Shown: positions 23,404 to 32,748, counted from the first letter of the stretch. The stretch is DNA of 64,000 bases from Ancylobacter novellus (GCA_003241695.1 QFPN01000003.1:248001-312000); one strand, 5' to 3'. The notes: generated from the sequence alone by a model not told the origin. A program made the numbers and translations.

Positions 23404-24081
23404 TCAGAGCTCGTCCTTCAGCGCCCACGCGGCGGCGAAGGCCGCGAGCGCCACGACCGGCGGCGCCACGAAGCAGAACTCGCGGAAATACACATAGGCG
23501 AAGGCCGCCGCCCCGCAGCCGAAGGCGAAGGCCGCGATCGACAGCGCCGTGGTTCCGACGCGTCGCCGAAGTTCGGCGCGCTTCTCGGGCGTCTGGCGGC
23601 GACCGAGGTCCGCCATGTCGATCATCATCTGCGTCGTCGGCCCCGTCATGACGGTCGAGGGCGGCAGCGAGGTCAGGCGCGTTCGATGGAGCGCGTTCTG
23701 GATCGCCATCGCGGCGACCAGCGTCCCGCCGGTCATGATCGCAGGCGCGGCGTCTCCGTCCGGAAACGGTCCGAGCCGCACGAACATCCAGGCGCCGAGC
23801 GCGAGCAGCGCCGCCTGCAGGGCGAAGAAGATCTGCATCGCGGGCCAGCCTCTCCGGTCAAGCGCGTTGCCGAAGCTGCGCGCCAGAAGGATCACCCCGC
23901 AGAAGATCGGCAAAGCGAGAATCTTGGCGAGCGCGCCTGTCGTGCCGAAGGCGAAGGAAGCGCCGAGCGTGACGAAGTTGCCGGTGACGTGACTCGTGAA
24001 CAGTCCGTGGAGGGCCACGAATCCCGCGGCGTCGACATAGCCGGCGTTCAGGCTGAGAAGCGCGATGAGCAGGAGCCGCAT
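23404..24081 (-). CDS. YoaK/DUF1275 family membrane protein
   Basis: A 225-residue protein with about six hydrophobic helices. NAGYVDAAGFVALHGLFTSHVTGNFVTLGA near the N-terminus and ALHRTRLTSLPPSTVMTGPTTQMMIDMADL in the middle are DUF1275 hallmarks. Function is unknown; a transport role has been suggested for the family. It runs convergent to flhA, with 4 bases between the stops. Confidence 0.88.
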   Translation of the reverse strand: MRLLLIALLSLNAGYVDAAGFVALHGLFTSHVTGNFVTLGASFAFGTTGALAKILALPIFCGVILLARSFGNALDRRGWPAMQIFFALQAALLALGAWMFVRLGPFPDGDAAPAIMTGGTLVAAMAIQNALHRTRLTSLPPSTVMTGPTTQMMIDMADLGRRQTPEKRAELRRRVGTTALSIAAFAFGCGAAAFAYVYFREFCFVAPPVVALAAFAAAWALKDEL

Positions 24082-24151
24082 GGGGCGTGATGAGGCACGC
24101 CGCTCACGCGTTCGTCAACGGGCGCGCGATCGGCCCCCGGACATCCGCCCG

Positions 24152-25150
24152 TCATCCCCGCGGAGCCGCCGCGCGCTCCAGACGGTCGCGGATCCCGTCG
24201 CCGAGCCCGCCCGCCGGGATCGGCGCGACCGCGATGCGCTCGGCGCCGGACGCGTCGAGGCGGCGGAGCGCGGCGAACAGGCGCGCGGCCGCTTCACGAA
24301 GGTCGCCCGCGACGCTCAGATTTTCGTAAGCCGCCGCATGCGCGCCGAGCCCGCCGTCCGGCCCGAAGCCGAGATAGGCTTCGCCGGGCGACACGTCCCG
24401 CGCGTCGAGCCTGACCGCCGCGTTCGGCGCGTAGTGCGACGTCAGGCGGCCCGGAGCGAGCGGCGCCGCGGCGTCCGCGACCGGGCTCGCGAGCGACCAT
24501 CCGAGAACCGCCTCGATCTCTTCGCGCGGCAGCCCTCCGGGCCGCAGCAGCCGGGCCTCGCCGTCGAGGCAGGCGACGATTGTGGATTCGAGCCCGACGC
24601 TTGTTTCGCCGCCGTCGAGCACGGCGTCGACGCGGCCGTCGAGATCGGCGAGGACGTGCGCCGCGCTGGTCGGGCTGACGCGTCCCGAGCGGTTCGCCGA
24701 CGGTGCGACCACCGGCCGGCCCGCGGCGGCGAGCAGCGCGCGCGCCATGGCGTGGTCGGGCGCGCGCAGGGCGACGCTCGGCAGGCCCGCGCGGGCGAGG
24801 TCGCAGACCGGCGCATCCTCCGCGCACGGGACCACGATCGTCAGCGGCCCCGGCCAGAACGCCCCGGCGAGCCGCGCCGCGGTTTTGTCGAAGCGGCCGA
24901 GCGCACGCGCGGCGTCGAGCGATAAGACGTGCGCGATGAGCGGGTTGAAGGAGGGACGGCCCTTGGCGGCGTAGAGCGCGGCGACGGCGAGCGGATCGGT
25001 CGCGTCGGCCCCAAGGCCATAGACTGTCTCGGTCGGAAAGGCGACGAGCCGTCCTTCGGCGATGAGGCGTCCCGCCGCGTCGGCGTCGGCCGCGCCGAGC
25101 AGGCGGGTCTCGCGGCGTTCGGCGCTTCGATCACGTTCTTCGGCGGACAC
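24152..25150 (-). CDS. tsaC: L-threonylcarbamoyladenylate synthase
   Basis: This 332-residue enzyme of the Sua5/YrdC/YwlC family makes threonylcarbamoyl-AMP from threonine, bicarbonate and ATP for the t6A37 modification of tRNAs reading ANN codons. The YrdC domain shows AFPTETVYGLGADATDP, KGRPSFNPLIAHV, FWPGPLTIVVP and SANRSGRVSPTSAAHV. A Sua5 C-terminal domain follows (about 215-332, starting PLAPGRLTSHYAPNA), so it is the long Sua5 type. The start is GTG at 25150, divergent from the acyl-CoA dehydrogenase gene. Confidence 0.93.
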   Translation of the reverse strand: MSAEERDRSAERRETRLLGAADADAAGRLIAEGRLVAFPTETVYGLGADATDPLAVAALYAAKGRPSFNPLIAHVLSLDAARALGRFDKTAARLAGAFWPGPLTIVVPCAEDAPVCDLARAGLPSVALRAPDHAMARALLAAAGRPVVAPSANRSGRVSPTSAAHVLADLDGRVDAVLDGGETSVGLESTIVACLDGEARLLRPGGLPREEIEAVLGWSLASPVADAAAPLAPGRLTSHYAPNAAVRLDARDVSPGEAYLGFGPDGGLGAHAAAYENLSVAGDLREAAARLFAALRRLDASGAERIAVAPIPAGGLGDGIRDRLERAAAPRG

Positions 25151-25272
25151 GTCTTCGACTTTCTGCTTCGGTCCGAACCCCGTCCGGCGGTTGTGGGCGG
25201 CGCTCGATCGCGGATAGACCCTTGAGGTCGCGCCGCCGTCAAGCGCCGCGCGGACGCGAGGAGCACGCCCCC

Positions 25273-27045
25273 ATGACCTATCGCGCCCCCGTCGCCGACA
25301 TGCTGTTCACGCTCGATCATGCCGGCGGTCTCTCCGCGGCCCGCGCCGAGGGGCTCTACGGCGAACTCGACGCCGAGACTTTGGCTGCGATCGTCGGAGA
25401 AGCCGGCGCCTTCGCGACCGACGAGATCGGTCCGTTGAACGCCGTCGGCGACCGCGAAGGCTGCCGCCTCTCGGCCGGCGCCGTCACGACCCCGACGGGT
25501 TGGCGTGACACTTACGCCCGCTGGACGGCCGCCGGCTGGAACGGCCTGCTCGCGGCGGAGACCCATGGCGGTCAGGGATTGCCCACCGCCGTCTGGGCGC
25601 TGACGGCTGAACTCTGGGCGCAAGGGTCGATGGCCTTCGGGCTCTGTCCGCTGCTGACGCAAGGGGCCATCGAGGCGCTCGAGCGGCACGCCTCGGATGC
25701 GCTGAAGCAGCGCTATCTGCCGAAGCTGGTGGCCGGCGACTGGACCGCCACCATGAACCTCACGGAACCGCAGGCGGGCTCCGACCTCGCGCTGCTGCGC
25801 TCGCGGGCGGAGCGCGCCGGCGACGGGACCTACCGGGTGTTCGGAGCCAAGATCTTCATCACCTATGGCGAGCACGACATGGCCGAGAACATCGTCCATC
25901 TCGTCCTCGCCCGCCTGCCGGACGCGCCGGAGGGCACGCGCGGCATCTCGCTGTTCCTCGTACCGAAATTCCTGCCCGGCGAGGACGGCGCGCCGGGCGC
26001 GCGCAACGACCTCGTTTGCGCGGGGATCGAGGAGAAGCTCGGCATCCACGGCAGCCCGACCTGCAGCATGGTCTTCGGCGAGCGGGAGGGCGCGGTCGGC
26101 TGGCTCGTCGGGGAGGAGCATCGCGGCCTCGCCTGCATGTTCACGATGATGAACAACGCCCGCCTCGCGGTCGGCCTGCAGGGGGTCGCGATCGCCGAGC
26201 GCGCGACCCAGCACGCGCTCGCCTACGCCCACGAGCGTCGTCAGGGAAAAGCCGAAGGCGGCTCCGCCCCCGCCCCCATCGTCCTCCATCCGGACGTGCG
26301 ACGGATGCTGCTGACCATGAAGGCGTCGACCGCCGCCGCCCGCGGGATCTGCTATCGGGCGGCCGTCGAGCTCGACCGCGCGCGCTTCCTCGAAGACGCC
26401 GTCGCGGCCAAGGCCGCGCAGGAGCGCGCGAGCCTGCTGATCCCGATCGCCAAGGCGTTCGGGACCGACGTCGGCTGCGAGGTCGCATCGCTCGGCGTGC
26501 AGGTGTTCGGCGGCATGGGATTCGTCGAGGAGACCGGCGCGGCCCAGTTCCTGCGCGACGCGCGCATCGCGCCGATCTACGAAGGCACGAACGGAATCCA
26601 GGCGATCGACCTCGTGACGCGCAAGCTGCCGCAATCCGGCGGCGAGACCGTCCGCGCCGTCGTCGCGGACCTGCGCGCGACCGCGACGCGGGCGGCCGAG
26701 GCCAACGCGCCCGGTCTCGGCGCAGCCGCGTCGCGGCTCGACGAAGCGGTCGACGCGCTCGAGGACGCCACCGCCTGGCTGACGGCGGCGGACCGGTCGC
26801 CCGCCCACGCGCTCGCCGGAGCGACGCCTTACCTGCGCCTGTTCGGGCTGACCGCCGGCGCCGCCTGCCTGATCGACGAAGCGCTCGCCGCCGTCCGCGC
26901 GGACGGCGACGGCGCGGCGCGAACGGCGCTCGCCCGCTTTTTCGCCGAGAACCCCGCGACCGCCGCCCGCGGCCTCGCGACCTCCGTCATGGACGGCGCC
27001 GACGCTCTGGCCTCGCCCGAAGCCGAGGCCGCGCTCTCCCTGTGA
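25273..27045 (+). CDS. acyl-CoA dehydrogenase family protein
   Basis: A 590-residue acyl-CoA dehydrogenase of the longer type with a C-terminal extension (PF12806-like). The order is an N-terminal helical domain (GLLAAETHGGQGLP), the middle beta domain with the FAD-contact stretch MNLTEPQAGSDLALL and KIFITYGEHDM, and the C-terminal helical domain with QVFGGMGFVEETGAAQFLRDARIAPIYEGTNGIQAIDL, which includes the usual glutamate of YEGTNGIQ. The size and motifs resemble 3-methylmercaptopropionyl-CoA dehydrogenases (DmdC), but other acyl substrates are possible. GAGGAG precedes the ATG at 25273. It probably heads the unit running to xseB and corA. Confidence 0.9.
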   Translation: MTYRAPVADMLFTLDHAGGLSAARAEGLYGELDAETLAAIVGEAGAFATDEIGPLNAVGDREGCRLSAGAVTTPTGWRDTYARWTAAGWNGLLAAETHGGQGLPTAVWALTAELWAQGSMAFGLCPLLTQGAIEALERHASDALKQRYLPKLVAGDWTATMNLTEPQAGSDLALLRSRAERAGDGTYRVFGAKIFITYGEHDMAENIVHLVLARLPDAPEGTRGISLFLVPKFLPGEDGAPGARNDLVCAGIEEKLGIHGSPTCSMVFGEREGAVGWLVGEEHRGLACMFTMMNNARLAVGLQGVAIAERATQHALAYAHERRQGKAEGGSAPAPIVLHPDVRRMLLTMKASTAAARGICYRAAVELDRARFLEDAVAAKAAQERASLLIPIAKAFGTDVGCEVASLGVQVFGGMGFVEETGAAQFLRDARIAPIYEGTNGIQAIDLVTRKLPQSGGETVRAVVADLRATATRAAEANAPGLGAAASRLDEAVDALEDATAWLTAADRSPAHALAGATPYLRLFGLTAGAACLIDEALAAVRADGDGAARTALARFFAENPATAARGLATSVMDGADALASPEAEAALSL

Positions 27046-27047
27046 TC

Positions 27048-27059
27048 TCTGGCATGCCA
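27048..27059. promoter_or_regulatory. second copy of the TCTGGCATGCCA palindrome
   Basis: TCTGGCATGCCA starts 3 bases after the acyl-CoA dehydrogenase stop and ends about 81 bases before the deacetylase gene start. The same 12 bases occur at 2455-2466, about 77 bases from a gene start. No regulator is recognised. Confidence 0.35.
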
Positions 27060-27140
27060 AAGAGCCTTGCGTCTGACGGCCGAGGCTGAAAGGCTGGAAC
27101 GAGACATAAGAAAACCGCCCGAGGGAGGGCGCTCGATCCC

Positions 27141-28067
27141 GTGAGCACGCTGCTGATTTCGCATCCGGCCTTCGCCGACCATCTCGTGCCCCCCGGCCAT
27201 CCCGAACGGCCGGAGCGCATGCGCGCCGTCGAGCAGGCGCTCGAGGCCGAGGCGTTTCAGGCGCTGATCCGGGAAGAGGCGCCGCTCGCCGAGGTCGAAG
27301 TCGCCAAGCTCGCCCATCCGGCGCGTTTCGTCGACGCGCTGGAACGGGCGCGGCCCCGAGAAGGCATGGTGCGCATCGACGGCGACACGGTGATGAGCCC
27401 CGGCACCTGGGAGGCGCTGCTGCGCGCCCTCGGCGCCGCCACCCATGCGGTCGACGAGGTGATGGAGGGCCGCGCGCGCAACGCCTTCTGCGCCCAGCGC
27501 CCACCCGGACATCACGCCGAAGCCGAAGTCGCCATGGGCTTCTGCCTGTTCAACTTCGCCGTGGTGGCGGCCAAGCACGCCCAGAAGAAGCACGGCGCGG
27601 AGAAGGTCGCGATCGTCGACTTCGACGTCCATCACGGCAACGGCACGCAGGCGCTGGTCTGGTCCGACAGCTCCGTGTTCTACGCCTCGACGCACCAGAT
27701 GCCGCTGTTTCCCGGCACCGGCGACCGGTCCGAGACCGGCGTCGGCAACGTCGTGAACTGCCCGATGCGCTACGGCGACGGCGGGACGAAGTTCCACGAG
27801 GCCTTCGACCAGTCGATCCTACCCGCGCTCAAGACCTTCTCGCCCGACCTGCTGATCATCTCGGCGGGCTTCGACGCCCATCAGCGCGACCCGCTCGGGG
27901 GGCTCGAACTCACGGCGCAGGACTACGGCTGGATGACCCGCGCGCTGCTCGACGTCGCGCAGGAAACGGCCGGCGGACGGGTGGTGTCGCTGCTCGAAGG
28001 CGGATACGACCTCAAGGGGCTCGCCGACTCGACGACGTCCCACGTCCGCGCCCTTATGGGCTCCTGA
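27141..28067 (+). CDS. histone deacetylase family protein
   Basis: A 308-residue member of the arginase/deacetylase superfamily, class II HDAC-like. It has HPERPERM at the start, PPGHHAEAEVAMGFCLFNF with the catalytic His pair, the zinc-site segment VDFDVHHGNGTQ, FYASTH, SAGFDAHQRDPLGGL with the second metal Asp, and EGGYD near the end. Bacterial relatives remove acetyl groups from lysines, acetylpolyamines or acetoin-related compounds; the substrate is not shown. It starts at GTG with GAGGGAGGG about 10 bases upstream. xseB follows after 22 bases. Confidence 0.9.
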   Translation: MSTLLISHPAFADHLVPPGHPERPERMRAVEQALEAEAFQALIREEAPLAEVEVAKLAHPARFVDALERARPREGMVRIDGDTVMSPGTWEALLRALGAATHAVDEVMEGRARNAFCAQRPPGHHAEAEVAMGFCLFNFAVVAAKHAQKKHGAEKVAIVDFDVHHGNGTQALVWSDSSVFYASTHQMPLFPGTGDRSETGVGNVVNCPMRYGDGGTKFHEAFDQSILPALKTFSPDLLIISAGFDAHQRDPLGGLELTAQDYGWMTRALLDVAQETAGGRVVSLLEGGYDLKGLADSTTSHVRALMGS

Positions 28068-28089
28068 CCCCGACACGGAGGGCGCGCCC

Positions 28090-28338
28090 TTGAGCGACCC
28101 GCTTCCCGATCCGTCCACGATGCCGTTCGAGGAGGCGCTCGCCGAGCTCGAGCGGATCGTGGCGCGGCTGGAGCAGGGACAGGCGAAGCTCGAGGAGTCG
28201 ATCGATCTCTATCGCCGCGGCGAGACGCTCAAGGCGCGATGCGACGACCTCCTCAAGCGCGCCGAAGCGCGCGTCGAAACCATCGCGGTGGGCGCCGGCG
28301 GCGCGCCCGCCGGTCTGAAGCCGCTCGATCCGGACTGA
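28090..28338 (+). CDS. xseB: exodeoxyribonuclease VII small subunit
   Basis: An 82-residue XseB protein with the typical MPFEEALAELERIVARLEQGQAKLEESIDLYRRGETLKARCDDLLKRAEARVE helical pair. Together with XseA it degrades single-stranded DNA to oligonucleotides; xseA is not in the window. The start is TTG at 28090, supported by GGAGGGC 6 bases upstream. It follows the deacetylase gene, a neighbourhood seen in many Hyphomicrobiales. Confidence 0.93.
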   Translation: MSDPLPDPSTMPFEEALAELERIVARLEQGQAKLEESIDLYRRGETLKARCDDLLKRAEARVETIAVGAGGAPAGLKPLDPD

Positions 28339-28417
28339 GACGCTCCGCGCGCTTGACCGGGCGCTCCGAACGCGGGACATCGCGCCGAACGTTCCCCTCA
28401 GACGGAGCCGTCCGGCG

Positions 28418-29398
28418 GTGCTGATCGCTTACGCCTCCCGCCCCGGCGGGCTCGAACGCATCGAGGCGGCCGTCGGCCGCCCCCTGCCCGAAGACGTGGT
28501 CTGGCTCGACATGATCGCGCCGACGCCCGAAGAGGACCGCTTCGTCGAGGCGGCGGTCGGGACGAGCGTGCCGACGCGCGAGGAAATGGTCGAGATCGAG
28601 CCGTCGAGCCGACTCTACGTCGAGGGCGACGGGCGCTACATGACCGCGTCCCTGGTCTGCCACGCCGAGCAGGCCACGCCTTATCTCTCCGCCGTCACCT
28701 TCATCCTGACGCCGAAGACGCTGGTCACGGTGCGGTACGAGACCCCGAAGCCGTTCGAGCTTTTCGCCGCGCGCGCCTGCAAGGCGCAGGGCTCGACGAC
28801 GCTCGGCACGCCCGAGGGCGTGCTGATGGGACTGTTCGACGCCGTGATCGACCGCTTGGCCGACATTCTCGAAGTGGTCGGCGCCGAGGTCGACAGGCTC
28901 TCCGCGGTCATCTTCCGCCGGGTCGGCGCGCAGGCCTATCGCCAGCCTTACACCCATCTGCTGCAGCAGATCGGCCAGAAAGGCGACATCAACTCCAAGG
29001 CGCGCGAAAGCCTCGTCACGCTGCACCGGGCGGTGCTCTATCTCTCCGCCGAAATCGACGGGACGAAACCGTCGAAGGAGACCCAGCGCCTCCTGAAACC
29101 CATGCAGCGCGACGTCGCCTCGTTGACCGAGCACGCAAATTTTCTCAACGACAAGATCACCTTCCTTCTGGACGCCATGCTGGGCATGGTCGGCCTTGCG
29201 CAGAACGACATCGTGAAGCTGTTCTCGGTGATGGCGGTGGTGTTCCTTCCGCCGACGCTCGTCGCGTCGATCTACGGCATGAACTTCGAGAACATGCCGG
29301 AACTCAAATGGGCGCACGGCTACCCGATGGCGCTTGGGCTGATGCTCGCAAGCGCCATCGTTCCCTATCTCTTCTTCAAATGGCGCAGGTGGCTCTAA
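28418..29398 (+). CDS. CorA family magnesium transporter
   Basis: A 326-residue CorA-family channel. Residues 1-260 form the cytoplasmic funnel, ending with the long helix that leads to two C-terminal transmembrane helices. The signature YGMNFENMPELKW lies in the loop between them, which is the selectivity filter with the GMN motif. It imports Mg2+, and possibly Co2+ or Ni2+. It starts at GTG 28418 with GGAG upstream and follows xseB by 79 bases. Confidence 0.92.
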   Translation: MLIAYASRPGGLERIEAAVGRPLPEDVVWLDMIAPTPEEDRFVEAAVGTSVPTREEMVEIEPSSRLYVEGDGRYMTASLVCHAEQATPYLSAVTFILTPKTLVTVRYETPKPFELFAARACKAQGSTTLGTPEGVLMGLFDAVIDRLADILEVVGAEVDRLSAVIFRRVGAQAYRQPYTHLLQQIGQKGDINSKARESLVTLHRAVLYLSAEIDGTKPSKETQRLLKPMQRDVASLTEHANFLNDKITFLLDAMLGMVGLAQNDIVKLFSVMAVVFLPPTLVASIYGMNFENMPELKWAHGYPMALGLMLASAIVPYLFFKWRRWL

Positions 29399-29474
29399 GT
29401 CTCGGCCAAAAGCTCACGAATTGTTGAGTCCGTTGCGGTAAGGCTGCGGGCGTTGGGGACGCCGCGGGCTAAAC

Positions 29475-31826
29475 ATGGAACTGTTTCCGGACGCAGTCGT
29501 GGGGCCTTTCGAGCCGGCGACATTCGCAGTCATCGTGGCGCTGTGCCTGCTCGGCTCCGCGGTCGCGGTCCTGAGCCTCGCACGCCTGTGCGAAACGGAC
29601 GTCGACGGCCCGCGCCGGGCGACGATCCTGACCGCGACGCTCAGCGCAGGCGCCACGATCTGGGCGGCGCATGTGCTTTCGCTCCTATCGATCGATCAGG
29701 ACCTCATGCCTGTCTACGACCTGAGGATGACGGCCGTCGCCCTCGCGGTGGCGCTCGTCATGACGGGCGCCTCCATGTGGCTCGCCGGTTCGTCGAGCGT
29801 CGCCGCCCTGTCGGCCGGACTTCTCTTCGGCGGCGCGGTCGCCGCGACGCATTATGTCGGCGCCGCGGCGCTGCGCGCTCAAGGACGGTTCTCGCTCGAC
29901 ACCGTCGAACTGGCGTTGGCGACGGCCGCCGTCGGCGCCGCCTGCGCGGCGGCTTTCTGGGTCGTCGCCAAATTCGAACGCCGCGCGGCGGTTTGTCTTG
30001 CGACCGTTCTTCTGGCCTCAGGCCTCGTCGGCTTTCACGTGCTCGCCGCCGACGCGCTCGGCTTTTCTCCGAACCCTGCGGCGTTCTTCTCCAACGGCGC
30101 CGCGGAGCACGAGATCGTCGCGATCCTCGCCGTTTCCGTGTTCCTCGTCGCGATCGGCTTCGCTGTCGGCGAACCGCTGCTGCGGAGCCTTATCCGAGAG
30201 CAGCTCGCCAACGGACGCGAACGCGCGTTCGCGGACCTGACGCACGAGGGCATCGTCATCTGCGAAGACATGCGCATCGTCGACGTCAACGGCGCCGCGG
30301 CGCGCCTCGCCGGCCTCGATCCCGCCGCGATGCGCGGACGCGCGCTGCGCGACTTCCTGGACGCTCCGGATCCTGACCGGCTGCTGTCGGCGAGCCTCGC
30401 CAAGCCGCAGGAAGCGGCCCTGCGGACGACCGCGAGCGAGTCGTCCTGGATCGAGCTGTCGAGCCGCGACGTCAGCATCAACGGCCGGATGAACCGGGTC
30501 TTCTCTCTCCGCGACCTGTCCGAGCATCGCCGCAAGGAACACCAGATTCGTCATCTCGCCTATCACGATCCGCTGACGGGCCTCGCCAACCGCGCGGCCT
30601 TCGGCGAAGCGCTTGCGGCCGCGCTGAAACGCGGAGGCGAGGTGGCGCTGTTCTGCGTCGACCTCGACAAGTTCAAGGAAGTCAACGACGTTCACGGCCA
30701 TTCGGCGGGCGACGACCTCCTCCGCGTCGCGGCGCGTCGGATGACGGCCGCGGCGCCGGACTGCATGGCCTTCCGTCTCGGCGGCGACGAGTTCGTGATG
30801 ATCGGCACCGGTCCCGACGCAGGCGACGCCGACAAGGTGGCGATGCGCGTCACGGAACGCCTCAACACCGAAGCCGTCGTCGCAGGACGCACCATCCGTT
30901 GCGGCGCGAGCGTCGGCTTCGCCGTCTATCCGCGCCACGGCTCGGACGTCGACACGCTGCTCGCCAACGCCGACGCCGCGCTCTATCGCGCCAAGGCCGA
31001 CGGCCGCGGCCTCGCCCGCGGCTTCGAGCCCGAGATGGACCTCGCTTTGCGCGAACGCAGGGCGTTGCAACAGGATCTGGCGACGGCCATCGGTCGGAAC
31101 GAAATGTTCCTCCACTGGATGCCGCAGGCGGACGCCAGAACGGGCGAGATCGTGGGCTTCGAGGCCCTGATCCGTTGGAAGCATCCGACGCGCGGCGTCG
31201 TCTCTCCGGCGGAGTTCATTCCCGTCGCGGAGGAAACGGCTGCGATCGTGCCGATCGGCGAGTGGGTGCTGCGCACCGCTTGCAACGAAGGCGCGCGCTG
31301 GTTTCGGCCGGGCAAAGTCGCCGTGAACCTGTCGCCCGTGCAGTTCCAGCACGGCGACATCGTCGCGCTCGTGCATTCGATCCTGATCGAAACCGGACTG
31401 TCGGCGAACCGTCTCGAGCTCGAAATCACGGAAGGCGTCCTGCTCGACGATCTCAACGGCGCGCTCAATACCCTGCGGCGCCTGAAGGCCCTCGGCGTGC
31501 AGATCGCGATGGACGATTTCGGAACCGGCTATTCCTCGCTGTCCTATCTGCAGGCGTTCCCGTTCGACCGCATCAAGATCGACGCGTCGTTCATCCGGAC
31601 GCTCTCGACCAGTCCCCAGGCCAAGGCGATCGTGCGCGCCGTGATCGCGCTCGGCGAAAGCCTCGGCATGCCGATCACGGCGGAGGGCGTCGAGACTCCG
31701 GAGCAGCGCGCTTTTCTCGCCGAGCTGAACTGCGACGAAATTCAGGGCTACCTTGTCGGCCGGCCGAGTCCCGTCGTCTCCTTCGAGTCGCCGTTCGCCA
31801 AGCAGAGAATGCGGGCGGCCGGCTGA
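29475..31826 (+). CDS. MHYT-like membrane GGDEF-EAL protein
   Basis: A 783-residue c-di-GMP enzyme. The N-terminal 250 residues contain about seven helices with three degenerate MHYT-type motifs (TIWAAHVLSLL, AATHYVGAAAL, VGFHVLAADAL), a module proposed to sense O2, CO or NO through copper. A PAS-like segment follows (about 255-345), then GGDEF with an intact active site near 435 and EAL with FEALIRWKHP, NLSPVQF, EITEG and DDFGTGYSS. Both synthesis and breakdown of c-di-GMP look chemically possible. No RxxD inhibitory site is visible before GGDEF. Confidence 0.9.
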   Translation: MELFPDAVVGPFEPATFAVIVALCLLGSAVAVLSLARLCETDVDGPRRATILTATLSAGATIWAAHVLSLLSIDQDLMPVYDLRMTAVALAVALVMTGASMWLAGSSSVAALSAGLLFGGAVAATHYVGAAALRAQGRFSLDTVELALATAAVGAACAAAFWVVAKFERRAAVCLATVLLASGLVGFHVLAADALGFSPNPAAFFSNGAAEHEIVAILAVSVFLVAIGFAVGEPLLRSLIREQLANGRERAFADLTHEGIVICEDMRIVDVNGAAARLAGLDPAAMRGRALRDFLDAPDPDRLLSASLAKPQEAALRTTASESSWIELSSRDVSINGRMNRVFSLRDLSEHRRKEHQIRHLAYHDPLTGLANRAAFGEALAAALKRGGEVALFCVDLDKFKEVNDVHGHSAGDDLLRVAARRMTAAAPDCMAFRLGGDEFVMIGTGPDAGDADKVAMRVTERLNTEAVVAGRTIRCGASVGFAVYPRHGSDVDTLLANADAALYRAKADGRGLARGFEPEMDLALRERRALQQDLATAIGRNEMFLHWMPQADARTGEIVGFEALIRWKHPTRGVVSPAEFIPVAEETAAIVPIGEWVLRTACNEGARWFRPGKVAVNLSPVQFQHGDIVALVHSILIETGLSANRLELEITEGVLLDDLNGALNTLRRLKALGVQIAMDDFGTGYSSLSYLQAFPFDRIKIDASFIRTLSTSPQAKAIVRAVIALGESLGMPITAEGVETPEQRAFLAELNCDEIQGYLVGRPSPVVSFESPFAKQRMRAAG

Positions 31827-31845
31827 ACCGGCGACCGCTTTCTGC

Positions 31846-32748
31846 TCAGACGTGCTGGCCGCCGTTGATGTGGATCTCCGATCCCGTCACGTAGGACGCG
31901 TTTTCCCCGCACAGGAAATAGATCGTCTTGGCGACCTCGTCGGGCGTTCCGAGCCGGCGGAGCGGGATCTGCGCCACCAGTTTGTCGGTGCCCGGAGAAA
32001 GAATCGCCGTGTCGATCTCGCCCGGCGCGATCGCGTTGACCCGCACCCCGAGCGGTCCGAAATCGGCCGCCATCTCGCGCGTCAGCGCCGCGAGCGCAGC
32101 CTTCGAGGTGGCGTAGGCCGCACCCGCGAAGGGATGCACCCGACCGCCGGCGATCGACGTCACGTTGACGATCGAGCCGCGCGCCGCGGTCAGCTCGTCA
32201 GCCAGCCCGCGCGCCAGCATGATCGGCGCGAAGAAGTTGACCTGGAACACCGTCTTCCAGTCGTCCAGGCCGGTGTCGATCGCGTTCATGCGCTCACGGT
32301 TCGAGCCTTTGGGTGAAATGCCGGCATTGTTCACGAGCGCATGGAGCGCTCCGTTTTCGAGCCTTCGCCGCACCTCCGCGATCGCCTCGACGGTCGAGTC
32401 GACGTCGGCGAGGTCGACCTGGATATGGTCTTCAGGACCTGCGCCCCACGGGCACTCCTCCGGGAAGGCGTGGCGCGAGCAGGTGATGACCCTCCAGCCC
32501 GCGGCGGAGAAACGCTTGACCGTCGCGTGGCCGATGCCTCGGCTCGCGCCTGTCAGAAGCAGCGTCTTGCGCGGCTCGTTCGCCCCGCCCGACTTCACGC
32601 GCAGCTGGGATGCGGGCGAGAGGGAGGCCGCGCTGGTGGCGGCCGGAGCGGCCAGCGTCGAAAGCACGGGGTCGTCCGCCCGCGCGCCGGTGAACGGGCA
32701 GACCGCTCCGTCCTTCGTCTTGTCGCCGCCTTCGGTCCCGGACGTCAT
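31846..32748 (-). CDS. SDR-family oxidoreductase with N-terminal extension
   Basis: A 300-residue short-chain dehydrogenase. The cofactor motif TGASRGIGHA appears only at about residue 65, so there is an extra N-terminal stretch of about 60 residues, Ala/Ser-rich, with CPFTGARADDPVLS. NNAG, the catalytic Ser of VTSIAGG, and YATSK supply the usual triad, and the C-terminal end ENASYVTGSEIHINGGQHV is classical. The substrate is unknown. Its start overlaps the pdxH stop (ATGA, 32745-32748), so it is translationally coupled to vitamin B6 oxidation, although the functional link is unclear. Confidence 0.85.
   Translation of the reverse strand: MTSGTEGGDKTKDGAVCPFTGARADDPVLSTLAAPAATSAASLSPASQLRVKSGGANEPRKTLLLTGASRGIGHATVKRFSAAGWRVITCSRHAFPEECPWGAGPEDHIQVDLADVDSTVEAIAEVRRRLENGALHALVNNAGISPKGSNRERMNAIDTGLDDWKTVFQVNFFAPIMLARGLADELTAARGSIVNVTSIAGGRVHPFAGAAYATSKAALAALTREMAADFGPLGVRVNAIAPGEIDTAILSPGTDKLVAQIPLRRLGTPDEVAKTIYFLCGENASYVTGSEIHINGGQHV

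Noticed and set aside
27048..27078. TGGCAT...TTGC as a sigma-54 promoter for the deacetylase gene.
   Set aside because: The spacing between GG and GC is 16 instead of 10 bases.
24841..27504. An 887-codon open frame antisense to the acyl-CoA dehydrogenase and tsaC regions.
   Set aside because: Composition and lack of domains mark it as a shadow; both opposite genes have clear motifs.
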